Source: Hemerocallis citrina
Lineage: Eukaryota; Streptophyta; Magnoliopsida; Asparagales; Asphodelaceae
Assembly: GCA_017893485.1 (NCBI GenBank)
Contig: CM030365.1
Location: 33,199,000 to 33,262,999 of the forward strand
Direction of reading: 5' to 3'
Length of the DNA stretch: 64,000 bases
Positions within the stretch are counted from its first letter, which is position 1. Each line of letters starts with the position of its first letter. Both the position numbers and the translations under genes were made by a program. Shown in pieces: positions 33,181-44,743 of this stretch. Below the pieces are notes generated by a model. It saw only the letters and a program-made list of their open reading frames with translations, was not told where the DNA came from and did no database searches.

Positions 33181-34869
33181 TGGTGGTTTTTGAGATTGGA
33201 GAGTTGATCTATTGCTTCTTCGTATCAATTTTCTTCTTGAGGTGGGTAACACTCCAACTTTCTTGTTATTTTTATCTCATAAATATTTAGCATCATGCTA
33301 GGGATGAACTCTTGTTAGTCATGGACTGTTTATATCATGATTGTAGTACTTGTAGAGATGTATATGATATGAGATTGTTGATTATGAGGCATAAAGATTG
33401 AATCCTTATTGTGTACGGATCTAAAATAATTTGTTCTTGTATAATGGAGTTTTCTATGCATGAGAGATCTAATTTTTGTTGTAGAAATAGATCTAATGAA
33501 CCTATCTGTTATTGTAGATCCATAGATCTCATTGTTTGATAAAAGAAACATAGTTTGAGTAATTAAAAGATGAAATTTTTATGAGATATTTACCATTTTA
33601 ATGTGAATTCATGATGAGTTGAAAACTAAAATATTTATACATCGATTTCATGTTAAAACCCATTGAAAAAGACATTTTGATGTTGTGAACTTAAGATTAG
33701 GGTTTCGGGGTTAAACCCTAAACCTAGGGTTTGGGGGGCTCGGTTTGAGGGTTGTTGTGCAACCCAGGGTTGCACAGTGCCAACCCGAGCACTGTGCAGA
33801 CCCGGGGCTGCTGTTTGAGTGGTCTTGGGTTTTGGTTTGGAGAATTGAGTTCAGGTGTGTGTGTTTCTGAAGGTGTTGTGTGTGGGTTTGAGAACCCTAG
33901 TGTGCACATGGATGAGTATATGTATGTATTTAAATCTAGTATTTGCATGAAGTTTAACTTATTCTATTGATTGAGTTTCGAATGTGCAAATTTCAAATTT
34001 TGTTGAACTCTGGTTTTAGATTATAATGTATTCAAGTAATAATTTTGAGGTTGCAAATCTATAATTTTATGGAGTAAATTCTATGTTTTGAGGGGATATA
34101 TGTTTCAGTTTTTAGAGATGAAAACATTGAATTCTAAAGGGCTATTTTTAGTTTCAAAAGAGGTAAATTTCAGATTTTTAAGAACTAAAGAATTTCAGAT
34201 TTTAGGGATGGGATCCCACATAAATTTGAGACTTGTTTCAGTTTAAGTTGATTGGATTAAATAGAATTTTATTGGGTTTTATATATGTTTGGTTAGCGAG
34301 ATTTAAAAGTGAAATTTAAAGGATTTCGTGGATTGGATTTTTTTTCCTTATAAGAAAAAGTTTTATGGCAATAACAATTTATTAAAGAAATGTGAATAAT
34401 GAAGCGAATTGTGGATGTACCAATGCTTATTTTTGGAATGAGATACTCCTATTTGAGATTTTGATTCACAGCCGTGGTGTTGTAGGAAAAGTATTGTTTT
34501 TCAGAAAAGATTATATAAAGAGTATTTTGAATGATCGAACCAAGTAGGGTTTTTGCTTGTGATTAAGGTTATTGTGAGAACCCTTGATGGACGCTAGAGG
34601 TGTTGAGTTGGGAGCACTAGATACTGAGCGAGCTCAAGAGTACTGGCAGTGGATATTTTGATTGTAGGAAATTAGCCTGCAAGGCTAGTGTTTCTGGTTT
34701 GTCAAGTGAAGTCTGGTAGGGTAGAGCTAGTTCTAGGTGGCTCAAATTGTTATTATTACAAATCTAAGGACAAGCACTAAGTTGGAACAGAACTTGGGCA
34801 ACGTAAGTATGAGCCCTATTTTTAGTCAGGCAGATGTATTTTGGGACTGTGTATTTGTTGTGACTTTCT

Positions 34870-35070
34870 AGCATGTTCGCCCGTCCAGGGTCAGCAGGTC
34901 TATTCGCGGAATGTCTAGAAGTGAGACGAATTTGGTATGTTCGCGTGTCGAGGATCGGCAGGCCTATTCATGGGACGTACGGTATGTTTGCGCGTTGAAG
35001 GTCGGCATGCCTATTCGCGGAATATATGGTGTACCTGCGCATTGAGGGTCAGCAAGCCTATTCGCAGGAT
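34870..35070. repeat. Minisatellite of ~55-65 bp units in the D LTR
   Basis: Four diverged units share TCGGCAGGCCTATTCGCGG preceded by a TTCGCGCGTCGAGG-type block. Confidence 0.8.
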
Positions 35071-35480
35071 ATATGACATGGAGGTGATTCTCCAGAGTTA
35101 AAGCGATGCTTGCGGGCGTGTTTACCTTGTACAACTTGGCGGAGCTGGACTTTATTCACGGATTGTCTAATCTTGTCTCTGCCACTGATGTAGTTTTCAT
35201 GGTGAGGGATTGAACTCTAAAAAGTGGTGAACGCTAAAGGCTTGCCCTCGGACCTATGTAGAATGGGATGCATAGAATCCGAAAAGTATGCATTAGTGTC
35301 ATTGTGTGCAATGTGTTTTCTTGGATATTGTTTTATGCATTTTCCTTTTGCTTTTCCGACACACTTATTCATTAGTGTAGTTTCACTTGTTGATTTTGTG
35401 AATCGTTTATCATTGTTTTATTTTATGTTGTGCGACAAGTTTATGATTGTGAGATTTGGGAGGGTTACTATTATTATAGT

Positions 35481-36058
35481 TGTTGTCGCTGAATCTGGTG
35501 TGGAGGCAGTAGACAGAATTTGTAGATTTGTAGGAACTCGAACGGGCTGAATCTGACTTCTTCCCTTGTTGACAAGTTGACTCTTTGGTGCTCCCGCGAA
35601 CCTGTACAAACGTTCGAAACACCGGGATGGATTCCGGCGACGAACCCTCCGACGCTCTTGTCAGTACTTAGTAAAGAAAGGGGAAAGAGCTTAGGTAGAC
35701 AAAGAGTGATCACCCTATAACGGCAGGAGGTAGGGGGTATTTATAGTCGCCGTGGGGATCTACTTCGGGATAAGAGTGAATCCCTACTTCCCAGTGTGAC
35801 TGGATAGAAGTGGTTGGAACCACATTCCAGCAAATAAGAACGAGCCAGGCTTTCCTCCTATCATGTTGACCAGGTCCTTAGCGTGTTATGACCCGTTCTC
35901 AGTTGAACAGGTCCATGCATGGGTTAGCGAGCCCAAAAGGAGAGACCTGGTTCCTAGTCCGGACCCGTCTGTAGGTGAAATTACCATCTTGCCTCTGTAA
36001 CTTTAAGATTCGTGCCCAATTTGAACGGTTCCGATTAACCCCATTTTTAGCCATATCA
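35481..36058 (-). repeat. 3' LTR of R2
   Basis: 578 bp, read on the minus strand from TGATATGG (36058) to CGACAACA (35481). It contains the Tat R/U5 block shared with R1 and E. Confidence 0.9.
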
Positions 36059-36104
36059 TGAGCCCCCCACTCCCAAAGATTGTGTGTTACGGCCTTCGGG
36101 GAGT
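36059..36104 (-). promoter_or_regulatory. Polypurine tract and outer stem before the R2 3' LTR
   Basis: On the minus strand ACTCCC (36104-36099) can pair with GGGAGT (36074-36069), which leads straight into GGGGGGCTCA and the LTR. In R1 the equivalent arms are ACTCCT/AGGAGT, a paired change. The inner stem seen in R1 is mostly lost here. Confidence 0.6.
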
Positions 36105-36589
36105 AGTTTTGTTGTTTAATTGGTGTATAGGGCTTTATCGGAGTTCTCAAAGGGTGTTCGAATCGTGTTTAAGGGGTGATGGAGCTTTTCTAAGTTGGTA
36201 ATGTGCTCATGATTATTGTTAGGCACTTCTGGATTTTTCGGAGATTTTTTCCAATTTTTAAACTATTTTGCGGATCAGTTATTTAGTCTCGGGAAGCAAT
36301 AATTTGTCTCCAAGAAATATCAATTAATTAATCTAATAGATAATTATTTACTCAGGAGCTCCAAAATAATTTTTCCGAATTTATAATTATTTTTTAGAAT
36401 TTTTAATTAATTTTTCTGAATTTTAAATTATTTTTTACAATTTTAAAAAAATTAATCCGAATTTATAATTAAAATAAAAGGATTTATGAAACAAAATCGA
36501 CGTTGCGCAATTTGAGACGTTGATCAAACCGTGGCGCACCTTTCGGAGTGATCTGATGACTGAGAAGAGGGCAAAGTTTGCCCCTTTGA
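36105..36589. other. AT-rich 3' UTR spacer of R2
   Basis: No credible ORF. It corresponds to the AT-rich spacer 6141-6503 of R1. Confidence 0.5.
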
Positions 36590-37600
36590 AGGTCGGTGGC
36601 AACCGACCTCGGGGCGCTTCGCCGAAGTCCACGGGAGCGACACATGGTATGTGGGCTCCGACTTCTTCCCGTTTTGGACGTCGGTGGCAGACGACTTCGG
36701 AAAGCTTGCCGAAGTCTAGGGGATCGACACGTGGCATGTGGGCCCCTGTCCCTTCGTGCTTCAGATGTCGGTGGCAAGCGACCTCAGGGACGAAAAGGAG
36801 GGCGACACATGGCCAGTGGGTCCCAGTCAACGCAATTGCTAGCATTTGGACGTCGGTGGCAAACGAACTCGGAGACGAATGGGAGAGCGTCACGTCGCCA
36901 GTGGGTCCCAGCCACCGCTGACCAGTCAACGCAATTGCTTGCATTTGGACGTCGGTGGCAAACGACCTCGGGGACCAATAGGAGAGCACCATGTGGCCAA
37001 TGGGTCCCAGTCACCGTTGACCCGTCAATGCAATTGCTTGCGTTTGGACATCGGTGGCAAACGACCTCGGGGGCCAATGGGAGAGCGCCACGTGGCCAGT
37101 GGGTCCCAGCCACAGTTGACCTATCAACACAATTGTTTGCGTTTGGAGGTCGGTGGCAAACGACCTCGGGGACGAATGGGAGAGCGTCGCGTGGCCAGTG
37201 GGTCCCAGCCACCGTTGACCAGTCAACGCAATAGTTTGCGTTTGGACGTCGGTGGCAAGTGACTTCGGGGATGAATGGGAAAGCGCCACATGGCCAGTGG
37301 GTCCCAGCCATCGTCGACCAGTCAACGCAATAGTTTGCATTTGGACGTCGGTAGCAGACGACTTCGGGGACCAATGGGAAAGTGCCATGTGGACAGTGGG
37401 TCCCAATCACCGTTGACCAGTCAACACAATTGTTTGCATTTAGACGTCGGTGGTAGACCACTTCAGGGACCAATGGGAAAGCGCCACATGGCCAGTGGGT
37501 CTCAATCACCGTTGACCAGTCAACGCAATTGTTTGCGTGTGGATGTCGGTGGCAAGCAACTTCGGGGACGAATGGGAGAGCGCCACGTGGCCGTCTCTTG
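36590..37600. repeat. Tandem array, ~99-bp period, in R2
   Basis: About 11 units each contain GTCGGTGGCAAACGACCTCG, GGCCAGTGGGTCCCAGCC and TTGACCAGTCAACGCAAT. Because the period is 99, long frames stay open on both strands. The minus frame 37686-36784 encodes about eight 33-aa repeats with C-X8-C (CHRRPNANNC). Confidence 0.9.
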
Positions 37601-37699
37601 AGCTGCCCAGATACTTTTGTCGTTTCTGCTAAATGGGCTAAGCCTTTGCACTGTTGGGGGCCTTTTACCCTTGGGAAGTGCGCCAACTACCCTAATCCC

Positions 37700-37705
37700 T
37701 ATAAG
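37700..37705 (+). promoter_or_regulatory. Candidate TATA box of R2 antisense gene 1
   Basis: TATAAG in CCCTATAAGTCTCC, followed by a pyrimidine-rich leader. The R1 equivalent is at 3924-3929. Confidence 0.45.
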
Positions 37706-37871
37706 TCTCCACCCCCACTCTCATTTGCTCTTTATTCTCGTTTTTTACTCAGGCGAGATTTTCCACTAGCGAGAGCTTCCGGCGAGTTTTTACGGTGCTC
37801 TGGTGTGTTTTCCGACCGTTGCTGTCAACTGAAGGTAATTCTATACTTAGCTTATTTCCTTCCTTTAGAGA

Positions 37872-39879
37872 ATGTCTATCGAGCCCGTAAGGCACGAGCC
37901 CTCCCCTCCTCTCGCCGCCAAGGCCTCTCTAGTTATGTCCTCCCAAAAGACAAGGGAAAGGCCATAGTAGAGCCTTCTTCAGTAATTGTGGAGACAAGGG
38001 TTAGGGAGGAGCGGAGAATGGGAGAGTTCGGAAGGTTGCCAGGGGTGTTAACTGGACTGCAGAGGGTTCGGAAACTTCCGGAGGACCAGGCGGAGCGTAT
38101 TATGTATGGGATGGTTCGCAGCTTCAAGGAAAACGAAGCTAGAGAGACGACGGAGGCAGACGAGACGGTTTCTATCCTCACAGAGGAAGACCTGGGACGC
38201 ATTCGGGAAGGCTTCCAAATTCCGAGGGAGTATGCCCTAATGCTCCCTGGGGCAGGAATGAGGGCCAACTCGCCGATGCCCATTGACATGCGCTTCTGTC
38301 CTGTCGACGCATTCTTGGTAGGTGTTCGGCTCCTACTCCACCCCTTCTTCGTCAAAGTGCTGAGGTGGTTCCGCCTAAGCCTCGTTCAGTACATGCCGAA
38401 CGTGTGGATACTGATCAACGGATTCATCTTGCACTGCCAAGCAGCCGGCTTCGCACCGAGGCAGAGCGTTCTCCGGATAGTGTACTGGATTCACCAACAA
38501 CACAAGACGGAGTATCGTTTCTATCTTGCTCCGAGGTATGGGGCGAAGCTGGTAAGATTTCCGGACTCAATAAAGAATTGGAGGGACAAATACTTTTTAA
38601 TCCGAAGTCTGGTCCCTTGGGAGATCCCTGCAACTTGGGTAGAGGTGGTCTCGAAGAGAGTCAAGTAGTGTTCGACACTTGGTTCCGAGGAATAGGACAT
38701 GGTTCGGACGCTACTCAACCGCCCGAAGTTTGGTTGGAGGGACTTCACCGAGGAGGTGCTCTTCCAGGGGGGGGGGGGCTTAGCTCGATAAACCCCAGTA
38801 TGGTCTTGCTATATTTGTCTCCTCTCTCTTTTTTTTGACCGGTGCTAGTTTTAAGGTAGGCCATATTTTCTAACTTTTTTGCTTTTTCTCTTCTTGCAGA
38901 GGCTATGGACTTCGACGACCTACTGGCGATGAGGGGTGCCCTGGGCAGCAAAGCCCCGAAGAAGAGGAAGAAAGTAGCTTTGAAGGCGACCTCGCCGGGG
39001 GCAAAGGCGCATCGCACCATCGCAGAGCAGTTGGCGAGGTGGCCATTGGCTCCGATGCCATCGACGCCAGTGGTAGCATCAGCCTCTACCGACACGGGGG
39101 TCTTTCCACTATCGGCAGCCTTAGGTCTGGAGGCCCCGCCGCCAACTGCCGAAGCCGAGGTGTTCCTAATCGAAGAACACAAGAAGATATTCATCCTATA
39201 CTCGTCATCGTGCATGCAGGTTATTCGACATCTTGCAACGCCGAAGGACAAAGCAGCCATGGAGGAAGGGAGCGTGGGAGACGAAGTGCTCGAGGTCGCT
39301 CGTTCGGCCATGTCGGTGAGTCTTGAAGAGTTCTTTCTGTTGAGTACTTAATCTCCCCCCTTTTTTTGGTTCTTATAACTCAAGTCCTGCTCCACTCAGA
39401 TTACTTGCCACTTTGGCCATTTGATGGAGAAGATGGCCAAGCAGGAGAGGGAGCTAAAGCTGGAGGAAGACAAGGCTCGAGCGGAGAGCGTCCGGGTCAC
39501 TAAGGACCTTGAGCAGGCATGGCTTGAAGCCGAGTCGAAGAACTCGAGGTTGAGGCACCTCGAAGCCGTGGTCACCAAGCTGGAGGCTAATAACGCTCGA
39601 CTTCTTAAGGCTGCCGAGGAGGTGGCTAAGGACAAGGTGGACGTAGTGGCGGCGGCGAAGCTGGAAGTGCCGAAGATTGTCGAGGAGCAGGCCACGGTGA
39701 AAGTGCAGGGGTTCCTCATCATGAACATGGCGAAGGCGTATGCTCGAGCCATAGATCAAGTGACGGAGAAGTCCCCCGAAACAGTCTGTACCAGCTGGCG
39801 TCTCTTCCTGGACCCCATCCCCGGGTTTGATGATGTCTCGAAAGGGGACGAGGAGGGCAAAGGAGAAGAAGAGCTCTAG
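37872..39879 (+). pseudogene. R2 antisense gene 1: PF04195-like plus coiled-coil, three exons, disrupted
   Basis: Homologue of R1 1521-3719. Exon 1 runs from ~37872 (ATG-TCT-ATC) to 38797, exon 2 38900-39315, exon 3 39400-39879. The exon 1 domain is clear (EYALMLPGAGMRAN, HPFFVKVLRWF, EYRFYLAPRYGAK). A frameshift lies near the start, and stops occur at 38666-38668 and shortly after, before the conserved FTEEVLF. Exon 2 keeps KKRKK and VIRHLATPKDKAA. Exon 3 keeps TCHFGHLMEKMA and a coiled coil. Splice sites and phases match R1, and exons 2 and 3 remain open. A probable poly(A) region (AATGAAATGAAA, ~40070) follows. Function unknown. Confidence 0.75.
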
Positions 39880-40199
39880 GTCGAGGGGGGAGGTGCCAAG
39901 GCCGAGGGGGATGCTCTGTCGGAGGCTACGCCCTGGCCATCGTGGCTGTTGAGGAAGCATCTTCAGTAGTGGATCGCTCACAAGAGGTCGATCCTTGATT
40001 TGTTTTGTGTTTTTGCTTTCTTTTCATGTATTGCCTTGTTGCGAACTGGCCACCGCCTTTTGCATTCAATGAAATGAAATTTTTTTGTCTAAGTGTTGGA
40101 GAAGTTTCAAAACTGTGTCTTGTTTTTCTGAGTTGTTGGGTACAAGTCGTGTAAACTTAGTAGCTCCGTGCTCTGGCATTTTTCAAATCGTCGAAGCTC

Positions 40200-40902
40200 T
40201 ACAACTCGCCGAAGAGCCTCAGGTGGCCGAAGTGGCACGTCTCAAGGCTGGTCTAGGGGCGACGAGGTTGGGGATTGCTAGGAATCAAGAGCGGCTTCGT
40301 GAAGTGGAGTGGGAGCTTTGTAAAGTGGAGTGTGAGTTGAAGCATCTGAGACTGGTCTTAGCTCATCGAGACATAGAGAGGAGATGATTAGAAGAGAGGA
40401 TTAACAAGACGACCCTCGAAGGCGATGAGGTGTGTTCATCGGCGGCTGCCAACCTCGGCTTGAGACTTAGGCGCCTTTGTCACTCCCTGACTAAGGTGAC
40501 AATGGAGAGGGACGAACTGAAGAAGGTAACTGAAGAAGGTAACAGTTAGTAACGGAGAGGGATGCCTCTCGCGGTGCTGGCTCGATGCGACTGCGGCATT
40601 TGAAGATTACTGTGAAGGACAACTCGCTTAAAGAGCGAATTGTTGAGCTTGAGGCGGAGAACGCAAATCTTCGACCGCGACCTGAGGGAAGCACCGTCAG
40701 AACTACCTCTTCCACTCGGGAGGAGTATGATAGGGGGTTAAGGTTTCGTGAGCTCGCTCTTCGCTCACCCCCTATACATCGGAACACCGTAAATGCGCAA
40801 AATGGTGTGGCAGCTTTGTCGAGCGGAGCATCTATTGGGGCCACCGTTAGATCGGGTGCAGACGATGCTTCTCGGCTCGTCGGCCCAGGGATGTCCGTCT
40901 AA
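40200..40902 (+). pseudogene. R2 antisense ORF 2: coiled-coil protein, partly decayed
   Basis: Homologue of R1 664-1353. The C-terminal part (from ~40585) is open and keeps KITVKDNSLKERIVELEAE, STREEYDRG, NAQNGVA, SSGAS and GATVR, stopping at 40902. The N-terminal coiled coil survives as a frame at ~40200-40387 followed by stops. The basic tail present in R1 is missing. Conservation of the C-terminal motifs points to past selection. Confidence 0.65.
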
Positions 40903-41136
40903 GTAGGGCGTCGGCAACACAACATTCGTCGCCCACATGTGTCTCTTAACAGAAGTATCCCCGCCCCTAGGAGGGGCTGAAGTAGCTTTCTATGATCTTG
41001 TAATATCGGTTTCACAAGTTTTGTATCTCGATGTAAAGATGAGTAGTTGGTCTGTAATTAAACTTGTCTTTCAAACTTAAATGAAATAGTACTTGTTTTG
41101 TGAACTTGTGTGTTTTTCTAGCGTATGCAATTGTCA

Positions 41137-41480
41137 ACAGTTGTAGGAGCAATTCCGAATGGTGTACCACTTTGTACTCGCTTACAAGCAAGTAGTTGAA
41201 GTGCAACCGAACCAAGTGTTGGACTCCGAACTTGTCGTTTAAAGAGTACCAATGGCTGTAGGAGCAATTTCGAATGGTGAACCACTTCGTACTCGCTTAG
41301 AAGCAAGTAGTTAAAACAGAATCGAACCAAGTGTTGGACTCCAAGCGCGTCGTTTAGAAAATATCAACAACTGTAGGAGCAATTTCGAATGGTGAACTAC
41401 TTCATACTCGCTTAGAAGCTAGTAGTTGAAGCAGAATCGAACCAAGTGTTGGACTCCAAGTATTTCGTTTTAATGCAAAA
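41137..41480. repeat. Three tandem ~115-bp units between antisense genes and pol
   Basis: Units start near 41142, 41256 and 41371 with TGTAGGAGCAATTTCGAATG and share AACCAAGTGTTGGACTCC. They lie where the + antisense genes and the - pol converge. Confidence 0.85.
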
Positions 41481-41679
41481 ATGTCAAAAAAAAATTTTAA
41501 GTAGAATTAGACTGCTCAAAAAATAGATAACTTGCAACGAAAAGATTGCTTTTATTGGAAACAATTAGGCGGCCGCTTCTAAGTTGCGAGCTGCTTTTAC
41601 ACTTTGATAAAGAAAATACAGGTAAGAACTTTAGACATATTTTATGGAGCGCTCTAGGAGAAGTTGCTTGGAGTGGTGT

Positions 41680-42928
41680 TTACACACCCTCTTGGTATTT
41701 CATCAAGTGCTCCGCGTTCCATGTCCTCGGTATTCTCCTGCCCCCCGGGTCTTCAAGTTGATACGCTCCTGGGCGAATAACTCTGGAGACCCGATACGGT
41801 CCTTCCCAATTGGATGCCCACTTGCCTTTTTTGCTCGGGTTAGAGATCGACAACTTCCGCAGTACCGGTCCCCCTTTATAAGATTAGCTGGCCGTGCCTT
41901 CTTGTTGTAAGACTGAGTGATCCTACGGCGGTAGGTCTTTTGTCCAACGGCAGCTCATTCACGGACATTGTCTATGAGGTCTAAGCAGTTGTGAAGTTGG
42001 TTCGCATTCTGTGCTTCACTTTAGGCTATCAGTCAGGGTGAAGGCAGGCCCACCTCTAAGGGGATGAGGGCTTCGGAACCATAGGTAAGGTTGAAGGGGG
42101 CTCCCCTATCGGAGCTTTCTTGGTGGTGCGATAGTTCCATAGCACGTTGGGGAGCTGTTCGACCCACAGCCCCTTGGTGGATTTGTCGAGCCTCTTCTTC
42201 AAGCCAGAAAGGATTTGTCGATTTGCGTTCTCTGCTTGGCCATTGAACTGAAGGTGAGCTATCGAGGAGAACCGCTGCTGGATGTCGAGGTCAGTGCAAA
42301 AGTTGTGAAAGGTTGCTCCCACAAATTGAGTCGCATTATCGGTTACAAGGATGCGGGGTACTCCGAACCGGCAAACGATGTTCTTCCAAAAGAACTTTTG
42401 GACCCTGTGCTCAGTGATTATCGAAAGTGGTTCAGCCTCGATCCATTTTGAGAAGTAGTCTATCGCCATGACTAAGAACTTCAGCTGGCCAGGTGCTGGA
42501 GGGAAGGGTCCGAGCAAATCCATCCCCCACATTGCGAAGGGGATTGGGCTTGCCAGGGAAGTGAGTTGTACTTAAGGTAGGCAACGGATCAGGGCAAATT
42601 TCTGGCAGGAGTCGCACTGGCGGACGTACTCCTCGGAGTCACTCGGTAGTGTGGGCCAGAAGTAGCCATAGTTTAAGAGTTTACGGGCGAGGGATCTGGC
42701 TCCCGAGTGTGCACCACACAGACCGTCATGGGCCTCCTTTAGGGCATAGAGAGCTTCCTCCGGGGAGAGGCACCTCAGATAGGGTCTGCCGTCAATCTGA
42801 GTGTAAGAGCATTTGTACATGACTCCTTTAAGGAGTGTGTACCGCTCGGCTCGTGTCCTGATCCTCCTTGCCTCTTTCGAGTATTCGAGAAGGACTCCGT
42901 CTCTGAGGTACTCAAGGAGGGGCTTCAT
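41680..42928 (-). pseudogene. R2 integrase
   Basis: The minus-strand region has an HHCC zinc-binding part (HDGLCGAHSG ... CDSCQKF), the catalytic core with Asp in GMDLLGPFP, Asp in VTDNATQF and Glu in NGQAENANRQ, and a C-terminal part (GKWASNWEGPYRV ... PRTWNAEHLMKY) ending at stop 41680-41682. Several frame changes and stops separate the pieces, so it is not expressed intact. It would have inserted the cDNA into host DNA. Confidence 0.85.
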
Positions 42929-42958
42929 CCAGTTCTCCCCAAGTGTTAGGGGGTAGGC

Positions 42959-43591
42959 TTACATTTGCTCCGGGCTATCTTCATCAATACCTGGTCTGAA
43001 GAGGACCTCTATCAACACGGTCTGTTCTAGACCTTGGAGGGAGGACGAGGCAAGCTTCGAGAGAGCGTCCGCGTGTGCATTTTCCTCATGAGGAACCCGC
43101 TGAAGTTGAACATCTTTGAATAAGGCTAGTAGCTCCCTAACCTTCGCCAAGTATTTGGCCATTCGCTCGTCCCTTTCCTCGTATTCCCCAGACACTTGGT
43201 TGACAACCAACTGCGAATCACTGAAGACCCTTACGTGCTTGTCTCCCGCCTTGTGAGCCATACAGAGCCCTGCTATGAGGGCCTCATATTCTACCTCGTT
43301 GTTCGAAGCAGGGAAGCTTAAGTGTAGGGAGTATTGGAGGACGAAAGTGTCTGGGCCGGTCAAAATAAGGCCAGCCCCACTTCCGTCGGCGCAAGAAGAT
43401 CCATCCACATAAACGGTCCAGACAAGGGGGTCGGCGGATGACTCATAAGGGTTGGGGATGGTGCTCTTCACAATGAATTCTGCCAGAGCTTGGGCCTTAA
43501 TTGCTATCCTAGGCTGGTAGCTGATGTCATGTTGGCTTAGCTCGATGAACCACTTCATCAAGCGGCCCGAGGTTTCAGGCTTGTGGAGCAC
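42959..43591 (-). pseudogene. R2 RNase H
   Basis: A 210-aa open stretch with acidic catalytic positions in YVDGSS, NEVEYEAL, FSDSQLVV and AHADALSKLAS. Tat elements often carry an extra archaeal-like RNase H after the retroviral one; this domain has that character. The segment 43592-44213 upstream (RT thumb/connection, e.g. SGKFLGFMVS and GEKCLPFFKALR) is present but broken by stops. Confidence 0.8.
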
Positions 43592-44213
43592 CTGCTTCAG
43601 CGGTTGGCGGTGAGGACGACCACCGAATGAGATTGAAAGTACAGGCGGAGTCTCCTCGCCGCCATAATCATGGCAAGAGCCATCTTCTCCAGCTTCGGAT
43701 AACGCAGCTCAGCATCCCGGAGGACTTTACTCACATAATAGATGGACCTCTACGTTCTATCCTCTTCTCTTACAAGGACCGCGCTGAGGGTCTATTCCGA
43801 AGCGGCGAGATATAGGTAGAGGACCTCCCAGGCTCTGGCTTACTCAAGAGTGGGGGGTTAGCTAAGTATGCCTTAAGCTGGTCGAAGGACTCTTGTTGCT
43901 GTTACCCCCATTCGAAGCCTTTAGCCCCCCTGAGGGCCTTGAAGAAGGGGAGGCACTTTTCCCCGGACTTGGAGAGGAATCGCCCAATTGCTGCGATGCG
44001 CCCAGAGAGCTTCTGTACATCTTTGATGCTGGAGGGGGGAGCCATTTTGAGAATGGCCTAGATCTTCTCGGGGTTGGCCTCTATGCCTCCCTAGCTGACC
44101 ATAAACCCCAAGAACTTGCCGGATGAGACTCTGAACGCACACTTGTTCGGATTTAGCCTCATATTGTGCCTCCTGACCACCCCGAAGGCTTCTTGGAGGT
44201 CGAGAACATGCTC

Positions 44214-44743
44214 CTACCCTCGGGTGCTCTTGACCAACTTGTCATCTATATAGACTTCTATGTTTTGGCCAATCTGGTATCGGAAGACCCTATTTACGAG
44301 GTGCTGATAAGTAGCTCTCGTGTTCTTTAAGCCGAACGGCATAACTCGGTACCAATACAAGCCCTGATCCGTCACGAAGGAGGTCTTCGGGATGTCGGGA
44401 GGGAACATCCGAATCTGGTTGTACCCCGAGAAAGCGTCCATAAAACTGAGGAGCTCGTGCCTGGAGGTCGCACCGATCACGTGTCGATGCTTGGAAGGGG
44501 AAAAGGTTCCTTCGGGCACACCTTATTGAGATCGGTGAAGTCGATGCATATCCTCCAGCCCCTATTGGCTTTCTTGACCAACACCACATTGGATAGCCAC
44601 TCAGGATAGTTCATCTCCTGGATGAATTGGGCATTGAGGAGCTTTTCGACTTCTTCTTTGATTGCCTGTTGATGCCCGGGAGCAAACTTGCGTCGCTTCT
44701 GCTGAATGGGCTTGACACCCGGGGCAACACTGAGATGGTGCAT
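44214..44743 (-). pseudogene. R2 reverse transcriptase
   Basis: Two overlapping frames show RT: ANRGWRICIDFTDLNKVCPK upstream, then MDAFSGYNQIRMFPPD, MPFGLKN and the active site YIDDKLVKS. A frameshift near 44490 joins them. YIDDK replaces the usual YVDDM/YIDDM, a further sign of decay. Ty3/gypsy type. Confidence 0.85.

Larger units (their letters stand above)
32246..35480 (+). repeat. 5' LTR of D, first part
   Basis: It contains a 16-nt C run (32601-32616), a 170-bp tandem duplication (32841-33010 and 33011-33180) and a GC-richer minisatellite (34870-35070). A block at 35240-35310 (GCTTGCCCTCGGACCTATG ... GATGCATAGAATC) recurs in LTR C. It is interrupted by R2 after ATAGT. Confidence 0.75.

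Noticed and set aside
33724..33970. Frames on both strands around a GC-richer patch in the D LTR
   Set aside because: Short, overlapping on opposite strands, without domains; part of a non-coding LTR.
36596..37234. 212-aa plus-strand frame through the 99-bp array
   Set aside because: A mirror of the tandem repeat with a period divisible by three; it precedes the antisense gene start and has no match to the R1 protein.
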